Source of the DNA: Solirubrobacter sp963724195
GTDB lineage: Bacteria; Actinomycetota; Thermoleophilia; Solirubrobacterales; Solirubrobacteraceae
Assembly (NCBI GenBank): GCA_963724195.1
Contig: CAVRTQ010000032.1
Coordinates: forward strand, 1-64,000
Direction of reading: 5' to 3'
DNA: 64,000 nt
Shown: in pieces, positions 1 through 10,124 of the stretch
Position numbering within the stretch: position 1 is the stretch's first letter
Layout of the letters: each line of letters begins with the position of its first letter
Translations under genes and position numbers: made by a program
Notes under the pieces: model-generated
Told to the model about the DNA's origin: nothing
What the model saw: the letters and a program-made list of their open reading frames with translations, nothing else
The model's database searches: none

Positions 1-347
1 TATCCCGGAGCACATCACCGTGAAGGCGATGACGAACGTGAGCAACGGCACCTTGAACGCGGTGTCGACGTAGGTCGCGGCACCGCCCGCCGCCGGGTAC
101 TTGGTCACGAGCTCCGCGTACGAGAACGCGGTCATGATCGCGAGGATCGTGGCGAACAGGAACGCGGTCCAGATCGCGCCGCCCGTCTCGCCCGCGACGA
201 CGCCGACGAGCGCGTAGATGCCGGCGCCGAGCACGTCGCCGACCACGAACACGAGGAGCATCCCCGGCCGATGACGCGCTTGAGCGGCGTCTCGAACTCG
301 CCGGTCTCCGGGTTCAGATCCTGCGGGGGTGGATCAGCGACGGCCAT
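1..347 (-). CDS. APC-family amino acid permease, N-terminal part (cut by window edge, frameshifted)
   Basis: This is the N-terminal end of an amino acid/polyamine/organocation permease, an inner-membrane transporter. The protein starts at 347 with a short polar tail (MAVADPPPQDLNPETGEFE). It then reads into hydrophobic segments with the family pattern GDVLGAGIYALVG in the first membrane helix, followed by TAFSYAELVTKYPAAGGAA, typical of cationic amino acid transporters of this superfamily. The reading frame breaks near 264-270, where one base appears to be missing before the codon for MLLVFVVGD. Both sides match the family, so a sequence error is likely. The rest of the gene lies outside the window. 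The substrate cannot be judged from this part. Confidence 0.85.
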
Positions 348-426
348 GGGCGAGGCGTACCCGCGGGAATATGACGTGAACGGGACCGGCGAACGAGCTC
401 GTAGGCCCGCATGTCCGTATGCGGAC

Positions 427-730
427 CTACGTTCGCGCGGCGGGCGGGCGCTCCGGCGACATCCCGGTCCGGCGCAGGATGAACCCCGCGATCGGGAGGA
501 CGATCAGGACGCCGATGATCGCGGACAGGATGCCGCCGAGGTCGAAGACGTCCTCGTCGCCGATCCCGAGCAGGGACGTGAACAGGAGCCAGCCGAGGGC
601 CGCACCGACCAGGCCGAGGACCAGCGAGACGAGCCAGGACGTGGTCCGCTCATATGGCGGAAGACGTCGCCGGGCATGAGACCCGGCCGATGACTCCCGC
701 GAGGAAGCCGAGGATGAGTGCGCCGATCAT
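427..730 (-). CDS. GlsB/YeaQ/YmgE-type small membrane protein (two frameshifts)
   Basis: Read across two one-base shifts (near 690 and near 630), the minus strand encodes about 100 residues: MIGALILGFLAGVIGR, then LMPGD, then a hydrophobic stretch with WLVSLVLGLVGAALGWLLF, an acidic GIGDEDVFDLGG turn and a last helix SAIIGVLIVLPIAG. This three-helix glycine-rich layout is that of the transglycosylase-associated/GlsB family of small envelope stress proteins. The role is not well defined in any organism; it is a general stress-linked membrane protein. Both interruptions look like single missing bases in a G/C-rich context, so the gene is probably intact in the organism. Confidence 0.72.
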
Positions 731-784
731 GCTTCGACGCTACCCGAAGGCGCGCGTTTGCCCTCCAAGGCGGCCCGCTCGGGC

Positions 785-931
785 TCATGGGCTCAGAGCG
801 AGATCGCCACCTGGTAGGCGCTTCATCTCGTCGATGACGCCGCGCCAGATCTTCATCTCGGCGTCGAACTCCGGCGTGCCCTCGTCGGGGCCTTCGCCGT
901 CGCGGTAGTACAGAGTGAGGAGGAGTTCATG
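785..931 (-). pseudogene. Possible C-terminal gene remnant, unidentified
   Basis: A short open frame on the minus strand reads ELLLTLYYRDGEGPDEGTP followed by EFDAEMKIWRGVIDEMK and then stops. It looks like real protein rather than frame noise, but it has an in-frame stop just upstream and no start codon. The sequence resembles the end of a small alpha/beta protein; a YciI-like domain was considered but is not supported well enough. It may be a decayed gene or another frameshifted one. Confidence is low. Confidence 0.25.
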
Positions 932-986
932 GTCTCACGACGCGCGGACCCCGCTTGACCCGACACACGCATCCGGAGTTGGCACA

Positions 987-2099
987 TTGACACTCGCGAT
1001 CGACCATGTCCTCTACGCCACGAGCGACCTCGACGCGGCGAGCGAGCGGCTCGGCCTGGAGGTGCGGCCCGGCGGCGTGCACGAGGGCCAGGGCACGCAC
1101 AACCGGATCGTGCCCCTGGGTGAGACGTACCTGGAGCTGATCGCGATCAGCGACCGCGACGAGGCCGCCGCGCACCCGTTCGGGAGCCGCGTGCTCGATC
1201 GCGAGGGGCTGATCGGGTGGGCGGTCCGGGTGGACGACGTCGAGGCCGTGGCGGCGCGGCTCGGCACCGGGGTGCTGACGATCCGGCGCGCCGGGCTGGA
1301 GGGCAAGCTCACCGGCGTCGAGGCGGCTCTGGACGAGCCGACGCTGCCGTTCTTCATCCAGGGCACGTCGCGCCCGGGCGAAGGCGGGCGCGAGCGGCTC
1401 ACGTTCCTCGAGGTCGCGGGCGACGCGTCCCGGTTGCGCGCGTGGCTCGGCGGCGTCGACCTCGGCGTGCGCGTCGTGGAGGGCGAGCCGGCGGTGCGCG
1501 CGATCGGGATCGGCGACGCGGACCATCCGCTGATGCGGCTCGACCACGTCGTCTGGGGTGTCGGGGACCTCGATACCGCGCAAGCGCGGGTGGAGCGAGA
1601 GCTCGGGCTGCCCGTCGAGCCCGGCGGCAGCCACGTGGGGCAGGGCACGCACAACCGGATCGTCCCGCTACGCGGTGCCTACCTGGAGCTGCTGGCGATC
1701 CGCGACCGCGAGGAAGCCGCCGCGTCGCCCGTGGGCGCGCTGCTGCTCGAGCGGATCGAGGCGGGCGACGGGTTCGTCGCCTGGGCCTGCCGGGTCGACG
1801 ATGTCGACGCCACCGCGCAGCGCCTGGGCACCGAGCTCTACACGGTCCGGCGCGGCACGCGCGTGGGGTACCTGGCCGGCGTGCAGGAGGCGCTGCGCGA
1901 GCCGTGCCTGCCGTTCTTCGGCCGCTCGGACCGGCCGCCGCCCGCCGGCGAGGCCGAGCTCACCTGGCTCGAGGTCTCGGGCGACCGCGCGCGGATCGAA
2001 GCCTGGCTCGGGCCGGACCACGGGCTGCCGCTGCGGATCGTCGATGGCGCGCCCGCGCTGCGCGCCATCGGCATCGGCGACCGCGAGTTCAGGCCGTAG
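987..2099 (+). CDS. Tandem VOC/glyoxalase-like protein
   Basis: The protein is an internal duplication of a roughly 180-residue vicinal-oxygen-chelate (glyoxalase-like) unit. The first copy begins AIDHVLYATSDLDAASERL and the second MRLDHVVWGVGDLDTAQARV. Both carry GGSHVGQGTHNRIVPL-type and YLELLAIRDREEAAA-type blocks, then end in a conserved VRAIGIGD element. This matches the glyoxalase-like domain 3 class, in which substrates are not known. I chose the TTG at 987 because it is preceded by GGAG and lies directly before the conserved fold; in-frame sequence further upstream has no family character. The gene converges on the acyl-CoA synthetase gene and overlaps its end by 11 bp. Confidence 0.88.
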   Translation: MTLAIDHVLYATSDLDAASERLGLEVRPGGVHEGQGTHNRIVPLGETYLELIAISDRDEAAAHPFGSRVLDREGLIGWAVRVDDVEAVAARLGTGVLTIRRAGLEGKLTGVEAALDEPTLPFFIQGTSRPGEGGRERLTFLEVAGDASRLRAWLGGVDLGVRVVEGEPAVRAIGIGDADHPLMRLDHVVWGVGDLDTAQARVERELGLPVEPGGSHVGQGTHNRIVPLRGAYLELLAIRDREEAAASPVGALLLERIEAGDGFVAWACRVDDVDATAQRLGTELYTVRRGTRVGYLAGVQEALREPCLPFFGRSDRPPPAGEAELTWLEVSGDRARIEAWLGPDHGLPLRIVDGAPALRAIGIGDREFRP

Positions 2100-3711
2100 T
2101 GCTGCGCTCCGCGAACTGCTCGCGCAGTGTCTTCTTCGAGAACTTGCCGACCGAGGTCTTGGGCACTTCCTCGATGATCTCGAGGTCGTTCGGGAGCCAC
2201 CACTTGGGCACGCGCTCGGCGAGGAACTCGCGCAGCTCGTCCAGCGTGATCTCCTCGCCGCCCTCGGGCACGACGCACGCCAACGGCCGCTCGGACCACT
2301 TCTCGTCGGGGATGCCGATCACGGCCGCCTCGGCGATTTTGGGGTGGGCCATGATCGCGTTCTCGAGCTCGACCGACGAGATCCACTCGCCGCCCGACTT
2401 GACGAGGTCCTTGGTGCGATCCACGAGCCGGACGTAGCCGTCCGGCGAGATCGTCGCCACGTCTCCGGTCCGCAGCCAGCCGTCCTCGGTGAAGGAGTCG
2501 TCGGAGCGCTCGTCGTTGTAGTAGGCGCGGGCGATCCACGGCCCGATCGCCTGCAGCTCGCCGCGCGCCTCGCCGTCCCAGGGCAGCTCCTCGCCCGTGG
2601 CGGGATCGGCGATCCGCAGCTCCACCAAGGGGATCGGCGTCCCCTGCGCCGCGCGCAGGTCCGCCAGTTCCTCTTCCGACGAGTCCAGCAGCCACGACTT
2701 GATCCGCCCCGTCGTCGCCACCGGTGAGGTCTCGGTCATGCCCCAGGCCTGCAGGATCGGCAGCCCGACCTGCTCCCGGTAGGCCTCACTCAGCGTCTTC
2801 GGCACCGCGGACCCGCCGCAGACGATGTCCCGCAAGGACGACAGGTCGCGGCCCTTGAGCTCCGGCAGCACGCCCATCCAGATCGTCGGCACGCCCGCGG
2901 CCAGCGTGACCTTCTCGCCTTCCATGAGCTCGGCGATCGCCGCCGGCTGCATCTTCGGGCCGGGCATCACCAGGTCGGCGCCGGCCATCACCGCGGCCTG
3001 GCAGAGCCCCCACGCGTTGGCGTGGAACATCGGCACGACCGGCATCACCCGGTCCTTCTCGCTCACCGCCGCGGCGTCCACGACCAACGCCCCCATCGAG
3101 TGCAGGACCGTCGAGCGGTGCGAGTACACGACGCCCTTCGGATGACCGGTGGTGCCGCTCGTGTAACACATGGCGGCGGCCCGGTTCTCGTCCTCCAGCA
3201 CCGGGAAGTCCGCGGGCGTCGCCTCCGCCAGCAGCGCCTCGTAGTCGTACACGCGCGGGTCGTCCGGGATCTCCTCCGGCACGCCGTCGTCCATCACGAC
3301 CACGGCCTTCACCGTCGACAGACGATCCACCAACGGCCAGAAGACCTTCAGCAGCGATCGGTCCACGAACACGACCTCGTCCTCAGCGTGTTCGGCGATA
3401 TAGACGATGTCATCCGGGAACAGGCGGATGTTGAGCGTATGCAATACCCGGCCGCTGCACGGCGCGGCGAAGTAGAGCTCGAGGTGGCGAGCGGTGTTCC
3501 AGGCGAAGGTGGCGACGCGGCCGTCCTCGGAGATCCCCAGCGTGTCGAGCACGGACGCGAGTTTGCGTGTGCGCTCGGCCCATTCGCGGTAGGTGATCCG
3601 ATCGATGCCGCCGGCCGTGACCGTTGCGACGCCTTTGTGGGGGAACAGCCGCTCCGCGCGACTGAAGACGTGCGTCAGCGTCAGCGGGTATTGCGACATG
3701 AGTCCTTGCAT
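2089..3711 (-). CDS. Medium/long-chain acyl-CoA synthetase (AMP-binding)
   Basis: This 540-residue adenylate-forming enzyme activates fatty acids to acyl-CoA with ATP in the cytoplasm. The P-loop-like motif YTSGTTGHPKGV lies near residue 183. The A5 motif is QAWGMTETSP, the A8 hinge region reads GWLRTGD and then DRTKDLVKSGGEWISS, and the C-terminal catalytic lysine motif is PKTSVGKFSKKTLRE. Length and order match the FadD/AlkK group. The start at 3711 has an excellent ribosome site (AAGGAG, 9 nt upstream). It reads divergently from the C5-epimerase-like gene. The exact chain-length preference cannot be told from sequence. Confidence 0.95.
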   Translation of the reverse strand: MQGLMSQYPLTLTHVFSRAERLFPHKGVATVTAGGIDRITYREWAERTRKLASVLDTLGISEDGRVATFAWNTARHLELYFAAPCSGRVLHTLNIRLFPDDIVYIAEHAEDEVVFVDRSLLKVFWPLVDRLSTVKAVVVMDDGVPEEIPDDPRVYDYEALLAEATPADFPVLEDENRAAAMCYTSGTTGHPKGVVYSHRSTVLHSMGALVVDAAAVSEKDRVMPVVPMFHANAWGLCQAAVMAGADLVMPGPKMQPAAIAELMEGEKVTLAAGVPTIWMGVLPELKGRDLSSLRDIVCGGSAVPKTLSEAYREQVGLPILQAWGMTETSPVATTGRIKSWLLDSSEEELADLRAAQGTPIPLVELRIADPATGEELPWDGEARGELQAIGPWIARAYYNDERSDDSFTEDGWLRTGDVATISPDGYVRLVDRTKDLVKSGGEWISSVELENAIMAHPKIAEAAVIGIPDEKWSERPLACVVPEGGEEITLDELREFLAERVPKWWLPNDLEIIEEVPKTSVGKFSKKTLREQFAERSTTA

Positions 3712-3762
3712 GCGGCGTCTCTCCTTCCCGATCGTCTAGCTCATATTCCCCTATTTGCTGGC

Positions 3763-5337
3763 ATGGTGGAGTGGGTGAAGTGGTGGAGGATGCTTGTCGT
3801 GGCCGTGCTGATGGTCGCCGGTTGCGGTGAGGAGCAGCGCCCCGAGCCGGTCCCGACGCCCGCCCGGTTCGACACGATCGACCGCCTCCCGGCCAAGACG
3901 GGCGGGTTCGAGGCGCTCGTCGCGCGGCGCGAGGCCTACGAGCAGGCCCGCCGCGACGAGATCGCGCGCATGCGGCGCTCCAAGACGGTCGAGGGGGCGC
4001 TGCGCGTCGCGCGGCTCACCGGCCGCATCACCCCGGGGGCGGAGAACTCGATGCGCCAGGAGTGGGCGGACGCCAACGCTGCGCTGTCCAAGCTCTCCGG
4101 CGTCCCCGCCACCGAGCTCGGCTACACGGTCAACGCCGTCAGGAGCCTCGCGGCCGGGCGCATGCTGACCGCCGACCGGCTGCGCCCGACGTTCCTGATC
4201 CTGCGCCAGAACGTGCGCTTCTGGAAGGGCCAGCCCGTCCCCGCGTCCGGCTTCCGCACCACCTTCGGCCGCGACCCCGTGATCTTCCAGTACTACCCGG
4301 GCCGTGGCCTGCAGGTCCAGCCGCTCGCGAGCTGGGGCCGGGCGAACGCGATCGCCGGCTCCTGCCTGGCCGCGATGCGCTCGCGCACGACCAAGGACAC
4401 CTGCCGCACAGCGATCTTGACGCGCTCGCTCGACCGGCTCGCCTCGCTCGGTGCCCGCCGCAGCGGCTACCTCGCGTGGGAGTACTACTTCGCGTACGGC
4501 ACCGGCGCACCGCCGTGGGTGAGCGGAATGACGCAGGCCACCGCGACGCAAGCGCTCGCCCGCGGCTACCGCGCGCTCGGCCACAAGCGCTGGAAGCGGG
4601 CGGCCGAACAGGCCCTCGGCGCGTTCGAGCAGGCCCCGCCGAGCGGCGTGCGCGTCTCGGCCCCGGGCGGCAGCCACTACCTCCTGTACTCGTTCTCGCC
4701 CTCGCACCGCGTGTTCAACGGCGGCCTCCAAGCGGTCCTCGGCCTCCGCGATACCGGCGCGCTGCTGCACTCCGGCCGCGCCACGAAGCTCTTCCGCGCC
4801 GGTGACCGCGCGGCGCGGCGCGAAATCGACGAGTACGACACCGGTGCCTGGTCCCTGTACTCCGAGAACGGTGCCGAGTCCACGCTCGGCTACCACGACC
4901 TGACCGCGGGCTTCCTCGCCGGGCTGTGCGATCGCACCGACGCGAGGTCCTACTGCCGCGCGAGCCGGGACTTCGCGCGCTACGAGCGCGAGCCCACGCG
5001 GATCGGGCTGGAGCGGCTCAAGGGCACGCGCTGGGACCGCACCCGCACGGTCCGTTTCAAGCTCTCAAAGATCTCGAGCGTCAAGGTGCGGGTGTGGGGC
5101 GCGCGCGGCATCAGCGTGTCGCGCGACTTCGCCAAGCTTCCGCGCGGGACACACTCGTTCGCGTGGAAACCGCCCGGACGCGGGCGCTACCGCGTCCGCA
5201 TCGAGGCCCGCGGGCCGAGCGGCCCGGTCGGCGTCGAGGAGCGCACGGTCAAGATCAAAACCCCCGCGAAGCCCAAGAAGAAGAAACCCAAGCCGCAGGA
5301 GAAGCTCAAGCCGGAGAAGCGGGACGAGAAGCGGTAG
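3763..5337 (+). CDS. D-glucuronyl C5-epimerase-like lipoprotein
   Basis: The 524-residue product begins with a short signal peptide ending in a lipobox (VLMVAGC), so it is probably a membrane-anchored lipoprotein on the outer face. The middle and C-terminal parts contain the block YLAWEYYFAYGTGAPPWVSGM and later SHYLLYSFSP, which match the C-terminal domain of D-glucuronyl C5-epimerases, enzymes that invert uronic acids inside polysaccharides. A beta-sandwich-like tail (residues about 420-500) ends in a lysine-rich segment (KPKKKKPKPQEK). I chose ATG 3763 because it gives the signal peptide. Actual epimerase activity is inference; the family also holds divergent bacterial members of unknown substrate. 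Confidence 0.82.
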   Translation: MVEWVKWWRMLVVAVLMVAGCGEEQRPEPVPTPARFDTIDRLPAKTGGFEALVARREAYEQARRDEIARMRRSKTVEGALRVARLTGRITPGAENSMRQEWADANAALSKLSGVPATELGYTVNAVRSLAAGRMLTADRLRPTFLILRQNVRFWKGQPVPASGFRTTFGRDPVIFQYYPGRGLQVQPLASWGRANAIAGSCLAAMRSRTTKDTCRTAILTRSLDRLASLGARRSGYLAWEYYFAYGTGAPPWVSGMTQATATQALARGYRALGHKRWKRAAEQALGAFEQAPPSGVRVSAPGGSHYLLYSFSPSHRVFNGGLQAVLGLRDTGALLHSGRATKLFRAGDRAARREIDEYDTGAWSLYSENGAESTLGYHDLTAGFLAGLCDRTDARSYCRASRDFARYEREPTRIGLERLKGTRWDRTRTVRFKLSKISSVKVRVWGARGISVSRDFAKLPRGTHSFAWKPPGRGRYRVRIEARGPSGPVGVEERTVKIKTPAKPKKKKPKPQEKLKPEKRDEKR

Positions 5338-5348
5338 ACGGCGGCTTC

Positions 5349-6338
5349 ATGACCGCCCTGAACCAACTTCGCGTCCCGAACCTGCGGCGACGTGACAAAC
5401 TGGCCGCGATGGCCGCTACACAGCAGCTGCGCGACGATGTCCAGCCCGTCGCCAACGAAAACCTCGACCGTTTCCTGACCGGCACCGTGACCGTCCTGCC
5501 GATCCTGGCGCTGGGGATCGTGGCCTGGCAGGTGTGGTCCTCATGGCTGGGCTGGAGCGACGTGATCGTGTTCGCGATCATGTACATCGCGACCGGGTTC
5601 GGCATCACGGTCGGCTTCCATCGGCTGTTCACGCACCGCTCGTTCAAGACGGGCAAGGCCGTGCGCGCGATTCTCGCCGCGCTCGGCAGCGCCGCGATCG
5701 AGGGCCCCGTGATCTCCTGGGTCGCCGACCATCGCAAGCACCACGCGTACTCCGACAAGCCGGGCGACCCGCACTCGCCGCACGTGGACCACGGGCACGG
5801 CCTCAAGGGCGCGCTCAACGGCCTGTTCCACGCGCACGTCGGCTGGCTGTTCATCCACACCGAGCGCGGCCTGAAGTCCCGCTACGCGCCGGACCTGCTG
5901 AAGGACCCGATCGTCAGCTTCATCAACCGCACGTTCGTGCTGTGGGTCGCGGCGGGGCTCATCGTCCCGTTCTTGCTCGGCTGGGCGATCGGCGGCAGCC
6001 TCGCCACGGCCCTCACCGGCCTGCTGTGGGGCGGCGCGGTGCGGATGCTCGTGCTCCACCACGCGACCTACAGCATCAACTCGCTGTGCCACTTCTTCGG
6101 CCGCCGCCGGTTCGCGACCGATGACGAGTCCCGGAATGTCTGGTGGCTGTCGTTTTTCACGTTCGGTGAGGCCTGGCACAACAACCATCATGCGTTTCCC
6201 ACGTCCGCTCGCCATGGTTTGTCGCGATGGAACTTCGATCCTTCCGCGTGGGTGATCTGGGCTCTGGAGAAGGCCGGGCTGGCCTGGGACGTCGTGCGCG
6301 TTCCCCCCGAACGTCAGGCCGCCAAACTCGCGACGTGA
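5349..6338 (+). CDS. Membrane acyl-CoA/acyl-lipid desaturase
   Basis: This is a membrane di-iron fatty acid desaturase of the delta-9 type. All three histidine boxes are visible: HRLFTH at about residue 91, HRKHH at about 128, and HNNHH at about 277. They are separated by hydrophobic segments that make four membrane spans. Length (329 aa) is normal. The start at 5349 lies 11 nt after the preceding stop; an internal ATG at 5409 (MAATQQL) is an alternative because neither has a strong ribosome site. The stop codon overlaps the GTG start of the cyclopropane synthase gene, so the two are translationally coupled: unsaturated acyl chains made here are the substrate of the next enzyme. Confidence 0.95.
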   Translation: MTALNQLRVPNLRRRDKLAAMAATQQLRDDVQPVANENLDRFLTGTVTVLPILALGIVAWQVWSSWLGWSDVIVFAIMYIATGFGITVGFHRLFTHRSFKTGKAVRAILAALGSAAIEGPVISWVADHRKHHAYSDKPGDPHSPHVDHGHGLKGALNGLFHAHVGWLFIHTERGLKSRYAPDLLKDPIVSFINRTFVLWVAAGLIVPFLLGWAIGGSLATALTGLLWGGAVRMLVLHHATYSINSLCHFFGRRRFATDDESRNVWWLSFFTFGEAWHNNHHAFPTSARHGLSRWNFDPSAWVIWALEKAGLAWDVVRVPPERQAAKLAT

Positions 6339-7562
6339 CTGAAGAGCTCCGCGCCGCATTGACGGAGGCCCTGCCGGACCGTCCCTTCACGCTCCGCCTC
6401 TGGGATGGCACCACGCTGCCGCCCACCAACGGAGACGCCGGACCCACCTTTCACGTGACCACCCCGGTCGCGCTCGGCCACATCCTGCGCGCTCCCTCCC
6501 AGCTCGGCGTCGGCCGCGCGTACGTGAGCGGCGGGATCGACGTGGACGACATGGACGCGGCGCTCGCGCTGATCTCGCAGTGGTCGCCGCCGCCGATGGA
6601 CAACGCGACCAAGCTGAAGATCGCGCGCGGCGCGGTCAAGGCCGGCGCACTACGGCGCGTGCCGAAAGTGCCGGCGATGGAATTCCGACCCCGCGGGAAG
6701 CGGCATTCGGCCCTGCGCGACAAGCGCTCGGTCACCCACCACTACAACCTCTCGAACGAGTACTTCTCGCTGTTCCTCGACGAGTCGATGACGTACTCGT
6801 GCGCGATCTGGTCCCGCGGGGCGCAGACGCTGGAGGAGGCGCAGTTCACCAAGCTCGAGCTCGTGTGCACGAAGCTCGGCCTCCAGCCGGGCATGCGCGT
6901 GCTGGACGTCGGCTGCGGCTGGGGCGCGTTCGCGATCCACGCCGCGCGCGAGCACGGCGTCCACGTCACCGGGATCACGCTGAGCGAGCCGCAGGCGCAG
7001 CTGGCGCGCGAACGGGCGGCGGCCGCGGGCCTGGCCGACCGGGTCGACATCCGCGTCATGGACTACCGCGAGATCGGCGGCCGAATGCGGAGCCGATTCC
7101 CGCCCCGCTGAGACGTTCGACGCGATCGCCTCCATCGGCATGGTCGAGCACGTCGGCTCGGTGAACGTCGATCTCTACATGGCGAAGTTGGCCTCGCTGC
7201 TCAAGCCTGGCGGGACGCTCCTGAATCACGGCATCGCGCGGCTGCGCGTCGGCGACGCCGAGGCGGGCCCGTTCTCGGAGCGGTACGTGTGGCCCGACGC
7301 CGCGCCGTTGCATGTCTCCCGCATCCAGACCGCGATCGAGCGCGCCGGCCTGCACACCCGCCACGTCGAGGATTTCCCGGACGACTACGCCCGCACGCTG
7401 CTCGAGTGGCAGCACCGCTTCGAGGCCAACCTCGACCGTGCCCGGGAGCTCGGCGGGGACGAGCGCGTGCGCGTCTGGCGCATCTATCTGCGGGTGTCCC
7501 GTCAGGGCTTCGAGAGTGGATTCTTATCTGTCTATCAAGTAAGAGCGGAGCGAGCACGCTAG
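6335..7562 (+). CDS. cfa: Cyclopropane-fatty-acyl-phospholipid synthase (frameshifted)
   Basis: The enzyme transfers a methylene group from S-adenosylmethionine to the double bond of phospholipid acyl chains. It starts at a GTG that overlaps the desaturase stop by 4 nt. The N-terminal lipid-binding part contains RAYVSGGIDVDD. The conserved HHYNLSNEYFSLFLDESMTYS block and the SAM motif LDVGCGWGAFAIHAA follow. The second half, from ASIGMVEHVG to SRQGFESGFLSVYQ, is in another frame. The shift lies between about 7083 and 7107 and amounts to one extra base (or two missing). Both halves are well conserved, so a sequencing indel is the simplest explanation. Full length would be about 408 residues, normal for the family. 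Confidence 0.92.
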
Positions 7563-7700
7563 GATCCAAGGCACGGGCGGCATCCGGCTACCCGTGAGGT
7601 TCGAGCGCACTTGAGTCCGCCATCCGGGCGGTTTGGGGTCGTCACAGCCTCCCCAGATCGTTCGCGGCCGCTCCCCAGTGCCGCCCCCTTAGGAGTCAGT

Positions 7701-8915
<1,215 letters not shown>

Positions 8916-8918
8916 GCC

Positions 8919-8985
8919 GCGAGTTCGCGAGGCGCTGCGCTAAGCGCGCGGCGCCGCCGAACTCGCCAAGCATCGCCCCCTGGGC
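8919..8985. repeat. Dispersed palindromic repeat, copy A
   Basis: GCGAGTTCGCG, a variable G/C loop, CGAACTCGCC and then AAGCATCGCCCCCTGGGC occur here between the convergent helicase and cytochrome genes. The same three blocks in the same order and similar spacing occur at 29171-29241. The first two blocks can pair as a stem. In this copy the second hairpin (GCATCGCCC-CCT-GGGC) is only half kept. Its place between gene ends suggests a terminator-like or REP-type element. Confidence 0.75.
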
Positions 8986-9402
8986 ATACGAGGCGCCGGC
9001 GTTCTCGGACACGTAGTCCGCGATCGCCTGGATCTCTTCAGGCGAGAGCTTGCCCTTGAACGCCGGCATCGCGCCGCCACCGTTCTCGGTCTGGGCCTTC
9101 ACGAGGTCCGGACCGGGACGCAGGTCGTCCAGGTTCGGGCCCACCTGACCGTTGGCCTTGGCCGCGGCCAGTGTGTGGCAGTTGGCGCAGTTCTGCGTGA
9201 ACAGCTCCGCGCCGTTCCCCGCGGCCGGCTGCGAACCGGCGGGCGTGCTCTCGCCGCCCTCGTCTCCAGAATCGCCCCCGCATGCCGCGAGGGTCACGGC
9301 CGCGACAAATGCGGCGAAACAAGCCCGAGTCTTCACGAGATGCACCCTATCTGGCCAGAACATCTGTCGGACGCGCCAATTCTCGCCTATGCTCGGTGAC
9401 GA

Positions 9403-9708
9403 ATGAAGCGCGTATTGGCGTTCGTCTGCATGTTCGTGCTGCTCGCGTCCGCAGTGGTCGCGTCACCCGGCCTTGCTCTGACGATGGCTCCGGCGCTCCT
9501 GCTGCTCGCGTTGCTCGCGGGCGGTTTCCGACCGGGCGAGGCGCTGATCGAGCGCCTGCGCGACCGGCGTCGCGAAACGCCGCTGCCGCGTCCCGCCGTG
9601 CGCATTCCACGTCCCCGGCTCGCACTCGTCGTGCGGCCGACGGGCGGGCCCCTCGCCTCAGCACTGGCGATGCGGCCACCCCCTTCCGGGCTCGCAGTGC
9701 TCAGTTAG
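9403..9708 (+). CDS. Small membrane-anchored hypothetical protein
   Basis: A 101-residue frame with a clear N-terminal hydrophobic stretch (VLAFVCMFVLLASAVVA, then LTMAPALLLLALLAGGF) followed by an arginine/proline-rich cytoplasmic-type tail. I do not recognise a family. It precedes the CopC-like gene by about 50 bp and reads in the same direction, so it may be the first gene of the copper operon. The start ATG at 9403 has no strong ribosome site. The coding call rests on its hydrophobic pattern and position, so confidence is moderate. Confidence 0.45.
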   Translation: MKRVLAFVCMFVLLASAVVASPGLALTMAPALLLLALLAGGFRPGEALIERLRDRRRETPLPRPAVRIPRPRLALVVRPTGGPLASALAMRPPPSGLAVLS

Positions 9709-9761
9709 CCCTGCCGCGCGCCCTCCGCGTGGCGCCCACTCCGGAAGAACAAGGAAATTCC

Positions 9762-10124
9762 ATGCGCAAGAGAATCACCACGGTCCTGGCGGCCACCGCC
9801 GCGGTCTCCGCGATCGCGACGGCGACGGCGTTCGCCCACACCGAGCTCAAGTCGACGTACCCGGGCAAGAACAAGACCGCGTCCACCCGGATCAGCACGG
9901 TCAGCGTCACCTTCACGGCCGCGATCCGCAGCGGCTCGATCACGGTCACCGGCCCGAGCGGCACGGTCTCCAGGGGCAACGGCGGCCGTGACCCGCGCGA
10001 CGTCAAGCGGCTGCGCGTGCCGCTGAAGTCGTCCAAGAAGGCCGGCACCTACACGGCCAAGTGGACGATGAAGGCCTCCGACGGCCACACGCAGACCGGC
10101 AGCTTCAAGTTCAAGCTCAAGTGA
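9762..10124 (+). CDS. copC: CopC-domain copper-binding protein
   Basis: A 120-residue secreted protein. The signal peptide (KRITTVLAATAAVSAIATA) ends at AFA, leaving a mature N-terminal histidine (HTELKSTYPGKN), the copper ligand used by CopC proteins. The rest is a small beta-sandwich with VSVTFTAAIRSGSITV, GTYTAKWTMKASDGHTQTG and a final FKFKL strand, as in CopC. AAGGA lies 7 nt before the ATG. The stop codon overlaps the next gene's GTG by 4 nt. Its role is copper binding at the cell surface, inferred from family and from the downstream YcnI and CopD genes. Confidence 0.86.
   Translation: MRKRITTVLAATAAVSAIATATAFAHTELKSTYPGKNKTASTRISTVSVTFTAAIRSGSITVTGPSGTVSRGNGGRDPRDVKRLRVPLKSSKKAGTYTAKWTMKASDGHTQTGSFKFKLK

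Noticed and set aside
3022..3762. Upstream extension of the C5-epimerase frame
   Set aside because: It is antisense to the acyl-CoA synthetase and lacks conserved features. The signal peptide begins at 3763.
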